From contig JAKJHU010000158.1 in assembly GCA_022316685.1 (NCBI GenBank), positions 1 to 64,000 on the forward strand: DNA of 64,000 bases, in the 5' to 3' direction. Source of the DNA: Progne subis subis (Eukaryota > Chordata > Aves > Passeriformes > Hirundinidae). Numbering within the stretch: position 1 is the first letter of the stretch; each line of letters begins with the position of its first letter. The notes under the pieces were generated by a model. The model made no database searches and was not told where the DNA came from. It saw only the letters and a list, made by a program, of their open reading frames with translations. Positions 12,978-23,228 of this stretch are shown here, in pieces. The position numbers and the translations under genes are program-made.

Positions 12978-15405
12978 ATGGATAACTTCGAGTACAGCAT
13001 CCAGCTGAACGACCGCGAGTGGGCCGAGTTCCTGCGGGCGTCCGAGGAGTGCAGCCTGGCGCCGGCCTCGCTGGCCACGGCCGAGGAGCAGTGCCTCAGT
13101 GACATTGAGCAAGGTGACGCCCCGGGCCGCCACCGTCCCCGCAGCACCGAGGGGCCGGGCGGAGAGCCAGGGCCTGGCACGGCCGGCGCTGCCCCACGTG
13201 GTGACACCGCCCCGCGGCGTGGGCACCGCTCGGGCGGCGGCGACGAAGCGGAGCCGGGCTCTGCGGGCGGCATCCCGTGTGACAGCCACCGGCCCGGCCG
13301 CCCGCCAGCCGCTGCCATGCCCAGCGCGCAGAGGAGGCAGCCACCGCGGCCACCCGCGGCCACCACCGCGGACGGTGGCACTGCCCAGGGTGGCCAGGGG
13401 CAGGACGCGGCGGAGAAAAGGAGCGGCCGGAGGCAGCCGGGACACGGAGCCCTGCGGAGCCCCCGAGCAGGGCGGGGATGCTGCAGGGGGACGAGCCCCG
13501 GGGGCACAGCCGGGAGCGGTGACACAGCCAGGGAGCGGTGCACAACCGGGAGCAGCCGTGGCGCAGCCGGAGGCTCCAGCAGCCTCCGCCGAGGGATGGG
13601 CCGAGAAAAGCGCTGCCCCCTCGGAGCCCGGCGCGGAGCCCAGCCCGTCCCTGGGGACGGCAGCGGAGGGGGACAGGGCGGGCACGGAGCCGAGCTCCCC
13701 GGGCGGATCCCCCAGCGTGGTGAGGCCCAAGGTGCCGGCGCAGCCCAGGAAGAGCCGCAGGCAGCGTGGAGCCAGCGCCACCGAGGGGGACAGGGACCCC
13801 GCGGGCACCGCGGCACCGGGCGCGGCCGGAGCCGGGAAGGCACCTCCGGGCTCGCCGATGTCCCCTCGGAAGGGCAGGGGGAAGGACAAGGCGGCCAAGG
13901 GAGCGCTGGTGAGGCTGGGCAGCGAGGAGGCCGCCGAGAGCAAGCGCTCGGTGCCCGGCCCTGGCGGGGATGGCCCCGAGCCCGGGGCAGCTCCCCAGAA
14001 GCAGAGGGGGAAGGAGCCGCAGTCCCCGGGGAAGACAAAGACCTCCAAGCCCCCAAAGGCGGGGCAGGCCGGGGGCTTGGCGGACGTGACACCGCCCCGC
14101 GGTCCCTGGCGACGGAGCCGCGGCTGCTCCGGGAGAGGGGAGCCAGGAGATGCCGGGAGCGCCTCTCCAGCCCCGGAGCGCGGCAGCGTTTGGAGGGAAT
14201 GCTGCTGAGGGGCTGGGGGGAGCCTGCAGCTGAGATCCCTGAATTCCTGCCGCTGAGATTCCCAGGAAGCCCTCAGAGATCCCTGGAATTCCTGCTGCTG
14301 AGATTCCCAGGAAGCCCTCAGAGAATCCCTGGAATTCCTGCTGCTGAGATCCCTGCAGTTCCTGCTGTTGAGATCCCTGGAATTCCTGCAGCTGAGATTC
14401 CCAAGAAGCCCACAGAGATCCCTGGAATTCCTGCAGCCGAGATTCCCAGGAAGTCTTCAGCTGAGATTCCCAGGAAAGCCTCAGAGATCCCTGCAGTTCC
14501 TGCAGCTGGGATCCCTTGGGAGCCTGCGCCTGTGATTCCCAGGAAACCTGTAGCTGAAATCACTTGGGAGCCCGCAGCTGGGATCCCCAGGATTCCTCCG
14601 GTGGGGATCCCTTGGGAGCCTGCAGCAGGGATCCCCAGGAGCCCTGCCATTGAGATCCCCAGGAGCCCTGCCATTGAGATCCCCAGGATCCCCGCAGCCG
14701 AGATCCCCAGGATCCCTGCCATTGAGATCCCGTGTGAGCCCGCAGAGGGGATCCCCGCGATTCCCACATCTGGGATCCCTTGGGAAGCTGCAGCCAAGAC
14801 CCCCAGGGCAAAGAGCCCGCTGTGCTTTTCTGACGGGGCCTCGCCCAAGTCCAACTCGCTGGATGTGACCTGGCCCGAGATGTACGAGTACCTGTTCTGC
14901 GATTCCCAGGAGGAGGAGGAGCTGGGGAGCTCCGTGGAGGGGAGGAAATCCCCCTTGCAAAGGGAAATCTCCTGGCCCGAACTGTACGAGTATTTTTTCA
15001 ATGAACCAGAAGGAAGCAGGAAAAAAGGCAAAGCTAAAGACAGGAGAAGAAAGAAGCTGGGCGGCTCGGACCGCACTGGGCTGCAAAAGGAGGCTCCGAA
15101 CTCGGCCCCAGGCGGGGACACCGTGGTTATCCCAGTCCCTGAAACGTACGAACACTTCTTCCCAGAGACACCCCGGAACAGGATGGGCTGGGGGGGGATT
15201 TTCTCCGTGGCTCCGGCCTCCGAGGTGAAGAAAGCTGTGGGGGCTTTGAGGTCCCTGCTGCAAAGGCAAATGCAGCTGGGAGGAGGCCAAGCCTCAACCT
15301 CGCAGGCCCTGGTGCCCAGAAGATCCGGGGAGAACCTCGCCCTGGTCCCGCTGGGAGGAGCCCAGGTGTGGCCAGAGGATGCAGACAAGGCCTTGGCACT
15401 GAGAG
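12978..15405 (+). CDS. PERM1: PERM1 coding exon 1 (large exon)
   Basis: The acceptor CCGCAG ends at 12975 and the start codon is at 12978. The frame set by the ATG stays open to 15836, but G/C-ending codon use shows that about 13420-14095 is coded one base later (for example RKSRRQRGAS and SPRKGRGKDKAAKG). The frame then returns. The donor is AGAG|GTAAAT at 15406, phase 1. A weaker alternative, CCCAG|GTGTGG at 15366, is phase 0 and fits the next exon better. Confidence 0.85.
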
Positions 15406-18400
15406 GTAAATCCCGATATCCCCTGCAGGGACGTGTCCCGGGCTGTGTCACCCTGGCTGTCCCTTGGGATGTTCCCTGTGTCCCCTCGGGCTCTCCCTCG
15501 GGATGTTCCCTGTGTCCCCTCGGGCTCTCCCTCGGGATGTTCCCTGTGTCCCCTCGGGATGTTCCCTGTGTCCCCTCGGGATGTTCCCTGTGTCCCCTCG
15601 GGCTCTCCCTCGGGATGTTCCCCGTGTCCCCTCGGGATGTTCCCTGTGTCCCCGTGCTCCCGGCCAGGTCCCCCAGCACGCACAGGGAATGTGGGCCTGT
15701 AAAACCCACTCTGATCAGAAAAACGTCCCCCCTGAGACCTCAGAGGTCACCTGGGCCTTGCCTGGGGGCAGGTGAGAGGAATGGGAATAAAGGGAGACGT
15801 TCGACCCCCGAGGACAGGCAGGGGATTTGGATCTGAGCTTAAATGATGCTCAGAGCCTCAGAGTTAATACCAAACCCAAACAACAAGGGAGCCATCCCAA
15901 AGGGAGCCTCAAAACCGAGCTCCCAGTCCGTTTGCACGGAGAAAAAAACCCTGTGAGGCGGCCACAGCTAATTAATAAGCCGGTTTTAATTAAAAGCCTG
16001 ATCCAACGAATAGGAGCAAAAATCACGTGATGTTGAGACAGGCCGGCAGGTTGTTCCGGGCTGGAAGTGCGGCGGGGCAGGGAACGCAGAGCCCTCGGGG
16101 ATGTCTCTCATCCCGGGAGGAGGCAGCAGTGGGCTGGGATGCCCGAGGGATGCTGAGCCGGGTGTGCCTGGGGACACCGGTGACAGGAAGGGGACCTTGC
16201 CTGCACCCCCAGGAACCGCTCCGTCCTAAATCCGCTGCCCACACCCAATTCCAGCCGCCACGGAGGGCTGGGAAGATCCGCAGGGAGGCGGTGAGGCGGC
16301 TTTAACAAACATTTCCTCGGGGTTTGAACAAGGCGTGAGGCTGGAGGGGGGTGACAAATGTGCCACTGTCCTATGGGGACACACAGAGCCCTGAACAGCC
16401 CCCTCTGAGCTCAGCCCCGGGGCAAAAACACCTTCAGGAGGATTTCCCGGGAGAGGCAGGGATTTGCTGTCCGGGGGGAGGGCAGGGCTGGCAGAGGGGG
16501 GTGGCACAAAGCCCCCAGACCTGGCGCCTGCTGTCGTGGCAGGAGCAGCGGAAGGACCCGCGGGTGCTGAGCCACAAGGACATGTGCCTCGTCTTCTGCG
16601 CCTTCGGCCTCCTGGGCCGTGAAGACATCTGACCTGCAGGCTCCGGATGCCTGGAAGACCAGTACGTACAGTGCCCGCCTGGAGAGGGGTGGGAAGGGCT
16701 CTGGGGGGCACTTGGCAGGAGAGGAAATACGGGATATTTATACCTGCAGCTGCCCGTGGGGAAGCGCAGCCTTTCCCTGGTTCTCCAAAGTGGTTTCCCG
16801 TGCCTTGTCTCTCCTCTGATCCTGATCCTTGCTCACGGCTTTTTGTGCTTGTGACAAAGTGGCTGGAGCTGAGCTGTGTCCACAGCCTCGGTCCTGCTCC
16901 ATCCGGCCCCTGGCAGGGAGCTGTTCCTCGGGATTTCCTTAGGATCTGGAGTGAGCGGGTTTAGATTCCCTTGTCCCAGCTGGGACGCAATTCCCGTGTT
17001 TTTCTGATGTTCCCGCAAGGTTTAATCCTCTCCCCAAACACAGCTCAGCTGAGGCATCATCCTCCTGCACGGAGTCCTGCAATTCCCTGGGGATCGCGGG
17101 ATCCTCTCCTCTCCTCTCCTCCTCCTCTCCTCCTCCTCTCCTCTCCTCTCCTCTCCTCCTCCTCTCCTCTCCTCTCCTCTCCTCTCCTCTCCTCTCCTCT
17201 CCTCTCCTCTCCTCTCCTCTCCTCTCCTCTCCCTCTCCTCTCCTCTCCTCTCCTCTCCTCTCCTCTCCTCTCCTCTCCTCTCCTCTCCTCTCCTCTCCTC
17301 TCCTCTCCAACCCCAGCTCCTGGAAGCTGGTGGGAGAGAGGACGTTGAGGAAACACGAATTCACTGAATCCCACTGGAGCAGGGACATCTGGGTGAGCAG
17401 GGAACGGCTCAGGGAGAGCAGCATTCCCGATTCCTGCCCTGGATGCAGCAGGTCCAGCCCTGGAGAACCCTCCCAGAGCAGCATTGCTCATTCCTGCCCT
17501 GGAGAGCCCCATTCCATGGGAAGAAATGCCAGGACCAAGGCTTCCTGCTGCTTTTCCAGGCCAGGAATGTTCCCGGCGAAGGTCACCAGGAAGCTGACAC
17601 CGCGGGCTGGGAATAGCTCCTGAGCTAAGGCCGCTCAGTGCCATCATCACAAGCAGCTCTTGGCCTGTTCCCCCTGGGCTGCTGAGGCTTTGGGATGGAG
17701 GACGTGGCCCCGGGAGAGGTGTGGAAAACGGGATCCGCTCCTCGTGCCCCGGGGTGGAATGACCTGGAGCGGAGGGAGGCAGCGGCTGTTCCACACCCCC
17801 ACACCCAGGCCAGCCGTTCCCTCCGGGCGTTCGGGCTTCCCACCGGCTGAATTTGTGTTCCTCTAACAGAAATCAAACCCCAGTCTGAATTTGGGTCCAA
17901 AAACACGGCTCAGGTTCCCAGTTTTGCTTGGGAATCAAGGGAACTTAAGATCTCTTATAAACCAAATCAAAAACATTTGGGTGCGAGTGCAGAGCAGAGC
18001 TGGGTTTGTCTTTTGTCCCCATCAGTTATTCCTTGTGTCCCTGCAGTTTTTGATTCGGGGTTTTGGATATTTTCTGCTATTGGCTGGGACCAGAAAATCC
18101 CCAGAACGATCCCAAAATGGGATTTTTCTTGGCGTCCTCCTGGTCCAAACAGAAGCAGGGAATGAAGGTGCTGTCCTGAACCCTGGTGGGGTTTTCCCAG
18201 TGTGTCTTCCTCATCCAAGATCAAATCTCCATGTGAACCTGTGACTCCAGCCAATCCATGAAATCCCCAGCTGGATCTGTGCATCCAAACCGCTGCACAC
18301 CACCGGGGGAGCCCATGGAGCATTTCCCTAAACCCAGCCATGTTGAATGGAATTTTATGGGATTTCACCTGGTCTCCATGCACCCAAACCCCGGGATAAT

Positions 18401-18655
18401 CGGGCTGTGGGCAGCTGGGAACAAATTCCGTGGGTGGGAAGGAAAACCAAAGGCAGGAGGGGCCTGGGACGGGGAGAGGAGTGACCCCCGCTGTGTCCCA
18501 CGGGCTGGGAAAAGATCCTGAGGTGTGGGAGAAGCCCCCAGAGTCACTGTGGGAATGTGTCGGGCTGTTTTCCAGTGTTCCTGGCGAGCTTCGGCACCCT
18601 CTCGGCCATCCGCTACTTCCGACGGCAGGTCAGGGAAGGGCACCCCCGGAGTTAA
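12978..18655 (+). CDS. PERM1: PERM1, PGC-1 and ERR-induced regulator in muscle 1 (three coding exons)
   Basis: Coding exons are about 12978-15405, 16543-16661 and 18576-18655. The start MDNFEYSIQLNDREWAEF matches the conserved PERM1 N-terminus. Three acidic-aromatic motifs follow (WPEMYEYLFCD, WPELYEYFFNE, PETYEHFFPE). The end is DMCLVFCAF-(A)SWAVKTSDLQ-APDAWKT plus ASFGTLSAIRYFRRQV, the conserved hydrophobic C-terminus. The family raises mitochondrial and oxidative gene expression in striated muscle. The reading frame is broken: codon use shifts frame near 13420 and 14095, the Ile-Pro repeat region has an opposite pair near 14245 and 14325, and one extra G interrupts the C-terminal domain near 16606. 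The gene is certain; whether the breaks are real is not. PLEKHN1 lies tail to tail downstream, as in mammals. Confidence 0.9.
14225..14800 (+). repeat. PERM1: In-gene repeats coding Ile-Pro motifs in PERM1
   Basis: Degenerate copies of GCTGAGATTCCCAGGAAGCC-like DNA encode about 20 motifs of the type A-E-I-P-R or A-G-I-P-W-E-P. They occupy the position of the Ser-Thr-Pro repeats of mammalian PERM1 but differ in sequence, so they look like an independent expansion. A missing G near 14245 and an extra A near 14325 throw the first three repeats out of frame (they read LRFPGSPQR). Confidence 0.85.
14858..15173 (+). other. PERM1: PERM1 triple acidic-aromatic motif region
   Basis: Three motifs lie in the frame of the start codon: WPEMYEYLFCDSQEEEE from about 14870, WPELYEYFFNEPEG from about 14973 and PVPETYEHFFPETP from about 15130. 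Mammalian PERM1 has three equivalents (ending EFFF, EFFF and EHFF). They are the best internal identifiers of the gene and show that this part of the exon is intact. Confidence 0.9.
15459..15655 (+). repeat. Minisatellite in PERM1 intron
   Basis: Alternating units built from CCCTCGGGATGTTCCCTGTG and CCCTCGGGCTCTC run for about 195 bp. The array begins some 50 bp after the donor at 15406. Confidence 0.9.
16543..16661 (+). CDS. PERM1: PERM1 coding exon 2 (conserved C-terminal domain, frameshifted)
   Basis: The acceptor GTGGCAG ends at 16542; the donor is CCA|GTACGT at 16662. The exon encodes VLSHKDMCLVFCAF, then in the next frame ASWAVKTSDLQAPDAWKT. The family sequence runs straight through as AFAxWAV, so GCCTTCGGCC holds one extra G (near 16606). 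Without correction the frame ends at a TGA about 25 bases later. Confidence 0.85.
17103..17308 (+). repeat. TCCTC polypyrimidine array in the last PERM1 intron
   Basis: Over 200 bp of (TCCTC)n, with CTC insertions in the first third and then a nearly perfect run. One strand is pure pyrimidine. Mirror-symmetric tracts of this kind can form triplex (H-DNA) structures. Confidence 0.95.
18576..18655 (+). CDS. PERM1: PERM1 terminal coding exon
   Basis: The acceptor TTTTCCAG ends at 18575 and the exon runs to a TAA at 18653-18655. It encodes FLASFGTLSAIRYFRRQV and a short basic tail, matching the last residues of the family. The join to the exon ending at 16661 makes a Met codon (A|TG). Confidence 0.95.
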
Positions 18656-19146
18656 CCCCGGCCCCGCCGGAGCCGCTGCCCGGGACCCGCACGGGCAGAG
18701 CCCGGGGCCTTCCTCTGGACTCTGGGAGAAGCCTGGAGCCAGCGCCGAGAACTGCTCCGGAGCCATCCCCGGCGGGACAGGACGGCACAGGGAGCGGGAC
18801 AGCCCCGGGGACAGGACAGACGGACAGACTGACGAGACAGACGGGACTGGGGCTGGCGCTGCCCCCCTGGCAATGCCCAGGTGCCTCCTCCCTGCTGGAA
18901 TCACCTGGCGGCGCAGGAAGAGCCGGGATGTCTGTGAAGGAGCAGAAGAGAGCTTTGGGACGAGCTTGGCTAAGCCTGGGCTGGGCAGCAGCTCCGGGGG
19001 ATGCGGGGGCCGAGCCCGGGACCGCTTTGATGGCCCAGGACAGCTCGGCCGCTCGGGTTTCGCTCCAAGGAGCCCCAGCTCGCTGCGGGGATGAGGTTTC
19101 TGTCGCACGTGTCGCTCTGTCCCTGGGGACAGGTGCTGCGAGGACA

Positions 19147-19148
<2 letters not shown>

Positions 19149-19218
<70 letters not shown>
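19149..19218 (+). repeat. TGTCCC hexamer array
   Basis: About 11 perfect copies of TGTCCC. The complementary strand is (GGGACA)n, with regularly spaced GGG runs. It lies in the probable PERM1 3' UTR. Confidence 0.95.
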
Positions 19219-19619
19219 CATCCCGCAGGAGAGCACCCGGGGGCAGGGACAGCCGGGGAGGGTCCCGAGGGGCTTGGACGGCGTGGGAAGGGCAGCAGGG
19301 AAAGGGCTGAGCTCAGGGAAGTCTCGGGAAAGGGGCAGGAGGATGTTGGAGAGGAAAGAGAAGGACGTGGATGGGTTTGGCTGTGCCAATCGGCAGGGAG
19401 AAGATATGTGGGAATTCGATGTATTGGCTGGGGTGAGGGGAGCGTGGGGCTGGGGAGGGCTCGAGGGGGCCTGGAATGGAAAGTGAGGGCGGAAAACGAG
19501 ACTTTTCCTTTTCCCCCTCATCCCAGGGCTTCCCTCAGCGCTCCAGGGCATTACCCTGGAGAAATTCCCTTTCCTCACCTTCCCAGCAGGGTTGGGCTCC
19601 ACTCGAGGCTCTGAGAGCC

Positions 19620-20455
19620 GTGCTGGGGTTTGTGAGTCCAGAATTCCAGAGGGGAGGTTCCTCTCCCAGTGCTGGGGTTTGTGTGTTGGGAATTCCAGAG
19701 GGGAGGTTCCTTTCCCAGTGCTGGGGTTTGTGTGTCCAGAATTCCAGAGGGGAGGTTCCTTTCCCAGTGCTGGGGTTTGTGTGTCCAGAATTCCAGAGGG
19801 GAGGTTCCTTTCCCAGTGCTGGGGTTTGTGTGTTGGGAATTCCAGAGGGGAGGTTCCTCTCCCAGTGCTGGGGTTTGTGTGTTGGGAATTCCAGAGGGGA
19901 AGTTCCTCTCCCAGTGCTGGGGTTTGTGTGTTGGGAATTCCAGAGAGGAAGTTCCTTTCCCAGTGCTGGGGTTTGTGTGTCCAGAATTCCAGAGGGGAGG
20001 TTCCTTTCCCAGTGCTGGGGTTTGTGTGTCCAGAATTCCAGAGGGGAGGTTCCTTTCCCAGTGCTGGGGTTTGTGTGTCCAGAATTCCAGAGGGGAGGTT
20101 CCTCTCCCAGTGCTGGGGTTTGTGTGTTGGGAATTCCAGAGGGGAAGTTCCTCTCCCAGTGCTGGGGTTTGTGTGTCCAGAATTCCAGAGGGGAAGTTCC
20201 TCTCCCAGTGCTGGGGTTTGTGTGTTGGGAATTCCAGAGGGGAGGTTCCTCTCCCAGTGCTGGGGTTTGTGTGTCCAGAATTCCAGAGGGGAGGTTCCTT
20301 TCCCAGTGCTGGGGTTTGTGTGTTGGGAATTCCAGAGGGGAGGTTCCTTTCCCAGTGCTGGGGTTTGTGTGTTGGGAATTCCAGAGGGGAAGTTCCTCTC
20401 CCAGTGCTGGGGTTTGTGTGTTGGGAATTCCAGAGGGGAGTTCCTCTCCCAGCGC
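19620..20455 (+). repeat. 49-bp minisatellite, about 17 copies, in PERM1 3' UTR
   Basis: The unit is CAGTGCTGGGGTTTGTGTGT, then TTGGGA or TCCAGA, then ATTCCAGAGGGGAGGTTCCT with TTCC or CTCC. The two hexamer variants (TTGGGA, TCCAGA) are interspersed. Because 49 is not a multiple of three and the unit lacks stops, long open frames appear in several frames of both strands; they are not genes. Confidence 0.95.
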
Positions 20456-20591
20456 TTTGGTGTGTGCCAGGCAGGGCTGGGGCCGTGGGGCACGGCGAGA
20501 TGTGGGGCTGGCACGGGCTGGAGCGGCTGAGCGCTGCCCAGAGCGCTGCTGTGGAGGGGAGCAGGGCAGGTGGAATGTGCTGGAAGCTTCT

Positions 20592-20597
20592 AATAAA
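20592..20597 (+). terminator. PERM1: AATAAA poly(A) signal, probable PERM1
   Basis: Canonical AATAAA just after the 49-bp array, followed within 40 bases by a GT-rich element. It is the first such signal after the PERM1 stop codon. Confidence 0.6.
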
Positions 20598-20719
20598 GTT
20601 CTGTCTCGTTTAACTGCTTCTGTGCCCTCTGTGGGGGTGGATGGAAAAATCAGAATTCGGTGCGAAGAGTTGGGGGCAGCAGAGGTTTTGTTGTGGATTT
20701 TGGGGATGCGCTGGAGAGA

Positions 20720-21815
20720 ATAAAATGATGCAAACCACGGAGCAAACTCCCTGACTTGCAGCTGACACATCTCAGGGGGTTATTTAATATATTTATTGTA
20801 CCTCAGGAGTTTTTACAATTCTGTTTAAGCAGTAAATGCTTTGAGGGTGAATTCCTTGACACAAGAGGCTCCCTTGACTTGAAAGTCAAGCTCTGTTTTC
20901 CACCATTTTCCATTTTTTTTCCCTCCCCCCGATCTTGTTTCATATAGAATTAAAATCCCTGGATCCCTGAGGTTGGGAAAACCCTCCCAGGCTCTGCCAG
21001 CATCTGTGGGGAGCTGTTAGAGGAGTCCCGGCTTTGCAGGAGGAGAAATCCATGCCCTGTGTGTGTGTGTGGACCCAGCCTGCGGGAGCTGGCGCGTTTG
21101 GGGCCGGGGAGAGAGCAGGGCTGTGTCCCTGCCCTCGGCTCAGTCCCGGCCGTCACCTGTCCCCAGCAGAGACACGGAGATCCCTCCTGTCCCCGATGGT
21201 TTTGTTTTTGTCCACAGCCAAAACTGAGATTAAACCTCGCAAATTCAACATTTCCCCGCTTCTTTGTACACAGCAGAATTCAGTAACCAAACGCGGCGAG
21301 TCGGGAAGTTTGGGTTTATCTAAGAAATTTTTTTTTTTTCCTTTTTTTCCTTTTCTTTAGGAATTTAAGACAGGCCGTTTGTGCTTCTTTAGCCTCTTTT
21401 CATCCCGTTTTTAAGCCCATTTGGTTAAGAAACCCAAGGATTTCTCCCAGGCCTGCAGCACCGAGGGGTTTTGCGGTTTTGCCCTTGCCCTCTGCCTGGC
21501 ACAGCCGCAGGGACCTTTCCGTGCCGGGGCCAGGGCGGGCGGTGCCAGCGGTGCCAGCGCTGCCGCGCACGTCGCTCCCTCATCTGACACCCGCCGGTGC
21601 CAGGCGCATGAAAAAGTCAGGCAGGTGCTCCCCGAGGAGCTGCCCGTGTTTCACCCGCATTTCGTCCCGCCCGGACACTTCAGGGATTCCTCTCCCCTTT
21701 TTTTTTACATTTTTATTGATTTTATTTTTCCGGGAACGGCTTTAGGAGCAGCAGCTCTTTTTATTCGGATTTTTTTTTTTCCCCCCTCATGTCTCGGTGA
21801 TGAAATCAGAGCAGA
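20720..21815. other. Intergenic stretch, no gene recognised
   Basis: Mixed-composition sequence between the PERM1 poly(A) signals and the polypyrimidine block. A patch with TTTAATATATTTATTG lies at 20781-20798, and T-runs occur near 21330 and 21700. No exon-like signal was found. Confidence 0.5.
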
Positions 21816-21819
21816 GCTT

Positions 21820-22453
21820 CCTGTTTGCTTTTCTCTGCATTTTCCTTCTCTTCTTCCCATTTTTCTTCTTTTTTCCCATTTTTCTTCTCCCTATTTTTCT
21901 TCTCTCCCCATTTTCCTTCTCTCCCCATTTTCCTTCGCTTCTTCCATTTTCCTTCTCTTCTCCCCATTTTCCTTCTCTTCTTTTCCCATTTTTCTTCTCT
22001 TTTTTCCCATTTTTCTTCTCTTTTTTCCCATTTTCCTTCTCTCCCCATTTTCCTTCTCTTCTTCCCATTTTTCTTCTCATTTTCCCATTTTTCTTCTCTT
22101 TTTTCCCATTTTCCTTCTCCCCATTTTCCTTCTCTTCTTCCCATTTTCCTTCTCTTTTTTCCCATTTTTCTCCCCATTTTCCTTCTCTCCCCATTTTCCT
22201 TCTCTCCCCATTTTCCTTCTCTCTTCTCCCCATTTTCCTTCTCTCTTCTCCCCATTTTCCTTCTCTCCCCATTTTCCTTCTCTTCTCCCCATTTTCCTTC
22301 TCTCCCCATTTTCCTTCTCTCCCCATTTTCCTTCTCTCCCCATTTTCCTTCTCTCTTCTCCCCATTTTCCTTCTCTCTTTTCCCATTTTCCTTCTCTTTT
22401 TCCCCATTTTCCTTCTCTCCCCATTTTGCTCCTCTCTCTCCCATTTTCGGGGG

Positions 22454-22488
<35 letters not shown>

Positions 22489-22490
22489 GC
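21820..22490 (+). repeat. Polypyrimidine block (CTTCTC/CCCCATTTTC units) plus CT repeat
   Basis: About 620 bp of TTCCTTCTCTCCCCATTTTC-like units with almost no purines other than one A per unit, ending in (CT) about 16 times at 22456-22487. It gives long Phe/Ser/Pro-rich frames on one strand and Lys/Glu-rich frames on the other, all spurious. Confidence 0.9.
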
Positions 22491-22709
22491 AGTTTTGGGT
22501 GGGCGCGGTGCCAGCCCCGCTGCGCAGGGCAGAGCCGCGGGTGCCAGCTCCGGTGGCACAGCTCCGCGTGTTTTGGGGATTCTCCGGGAGAATTCTGCTC
22601 CTCAGAACCCCGAAACCCGCGGGGCTCGGCCGGGGAGGGACGGAGCCGCCCCGAATTGGGGCTGTCGGAGCAGGAAGGGGCAGAACCGCGCCCCGAGGGA
22701 TTCCGGAAA

Positions 22710-22752
22710 TCCGCAAATGCCGTCATAAAGACTTAAAAAAAAAAAAAAATTA

Positions 22753-22783
<31 letters not shown>

Positions 22784-23164
22784 CCGCAAATGCCGTCATA
22801 AAGACTTGAAAAAAAAAAATTTAAATATATATATATATATATATATAAAAATCCGCAAATGCCGTCATAAAGACTTAAAATATATATATATATTAAAAAT
22901 CCACAAATGCCGTCATAAAGACTTAAAAAAAAAATATATATATATATATATATAAATCCGCAAATGCCATCATAAAGACTTTAAAAAAATTTTTTTTATA
23001 TATATATATATATATATAAATCCACAAATGCCATCATAAAGACTTAAAATATATATATATATATATATATATTAAAAAATCCACAAATGCCGTCATAAAG
23101 ACTTTAAAAAAAAAAATATATATATATATAAATCCGCAAATGCCATCATAAAGACTTTAAAAAA

Positions 23165-23204
<40 letters not shown>

Positions 23205-23228
23205 CCACAAATGCCGTCATAAAGACTT
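22710..23228 (+). repeat. Nine copies of a 25-bp core separated by (TA)n spacers
   Basis: The core TCCGCAAATGCCGTCATAAA plus GACTT recurs at 22710, 22783, 22852, 22900, 22957, 23021, 23080, 23133 and 23204. Substitutions are few (CCG to CCA, CGT to CAT). Spacers of about 23-48 bp are A-runs plus (TA)n of varying length. Period is therefore 48-73 bp. Confidence 0.95.

Larger units (their letters stand above)
18656..20615 (+). other. PERM1: Probable PERM1 3' UTR
   Basis: The stop at 18655 is followed by no recognisable coding sequence. The first canonical poly(A) signal, AATAAA at 20592-20597, has a GT-rich stretch (CTGTGGGGGTGG) some 30 bases beyond it. A second AATAAA lies near 20719. If used, the 3' UTR is about 2 kb and contains both the TGTCCC array and the 49-bp minisatellite. 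Confidence 0.6.

Noticed and set aside
12488..14092. 534-codon antisense frame over the PERM1 large exon
   Set aside because: High GC removes stops on the opposite strand. Codon use and the family match support the plus strand only.
18970..20770. Open frames of 300-500 codons on both strands across the 49-bp array
   Set aside because: They are produced by a stop-free tandem unit, repeat the same peptide in three phases, have no splice or family evidence, and overlap the PERM1 3' UTR.
21787..22728. Phe/Ser-rich and Lys/Glu-rich frames of 300-435 codons
   Set aside because: Both are readings of the polypyrimidine repeat. No gene family is recognisable.
22710..23228. CRISPR-like pattern of a 25-bp repeat with spacers
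   Set aside because: Spacers are simple (TA)n and A-runs, not unique sequence. The context is a vertebrate genome and there are no cas genes.
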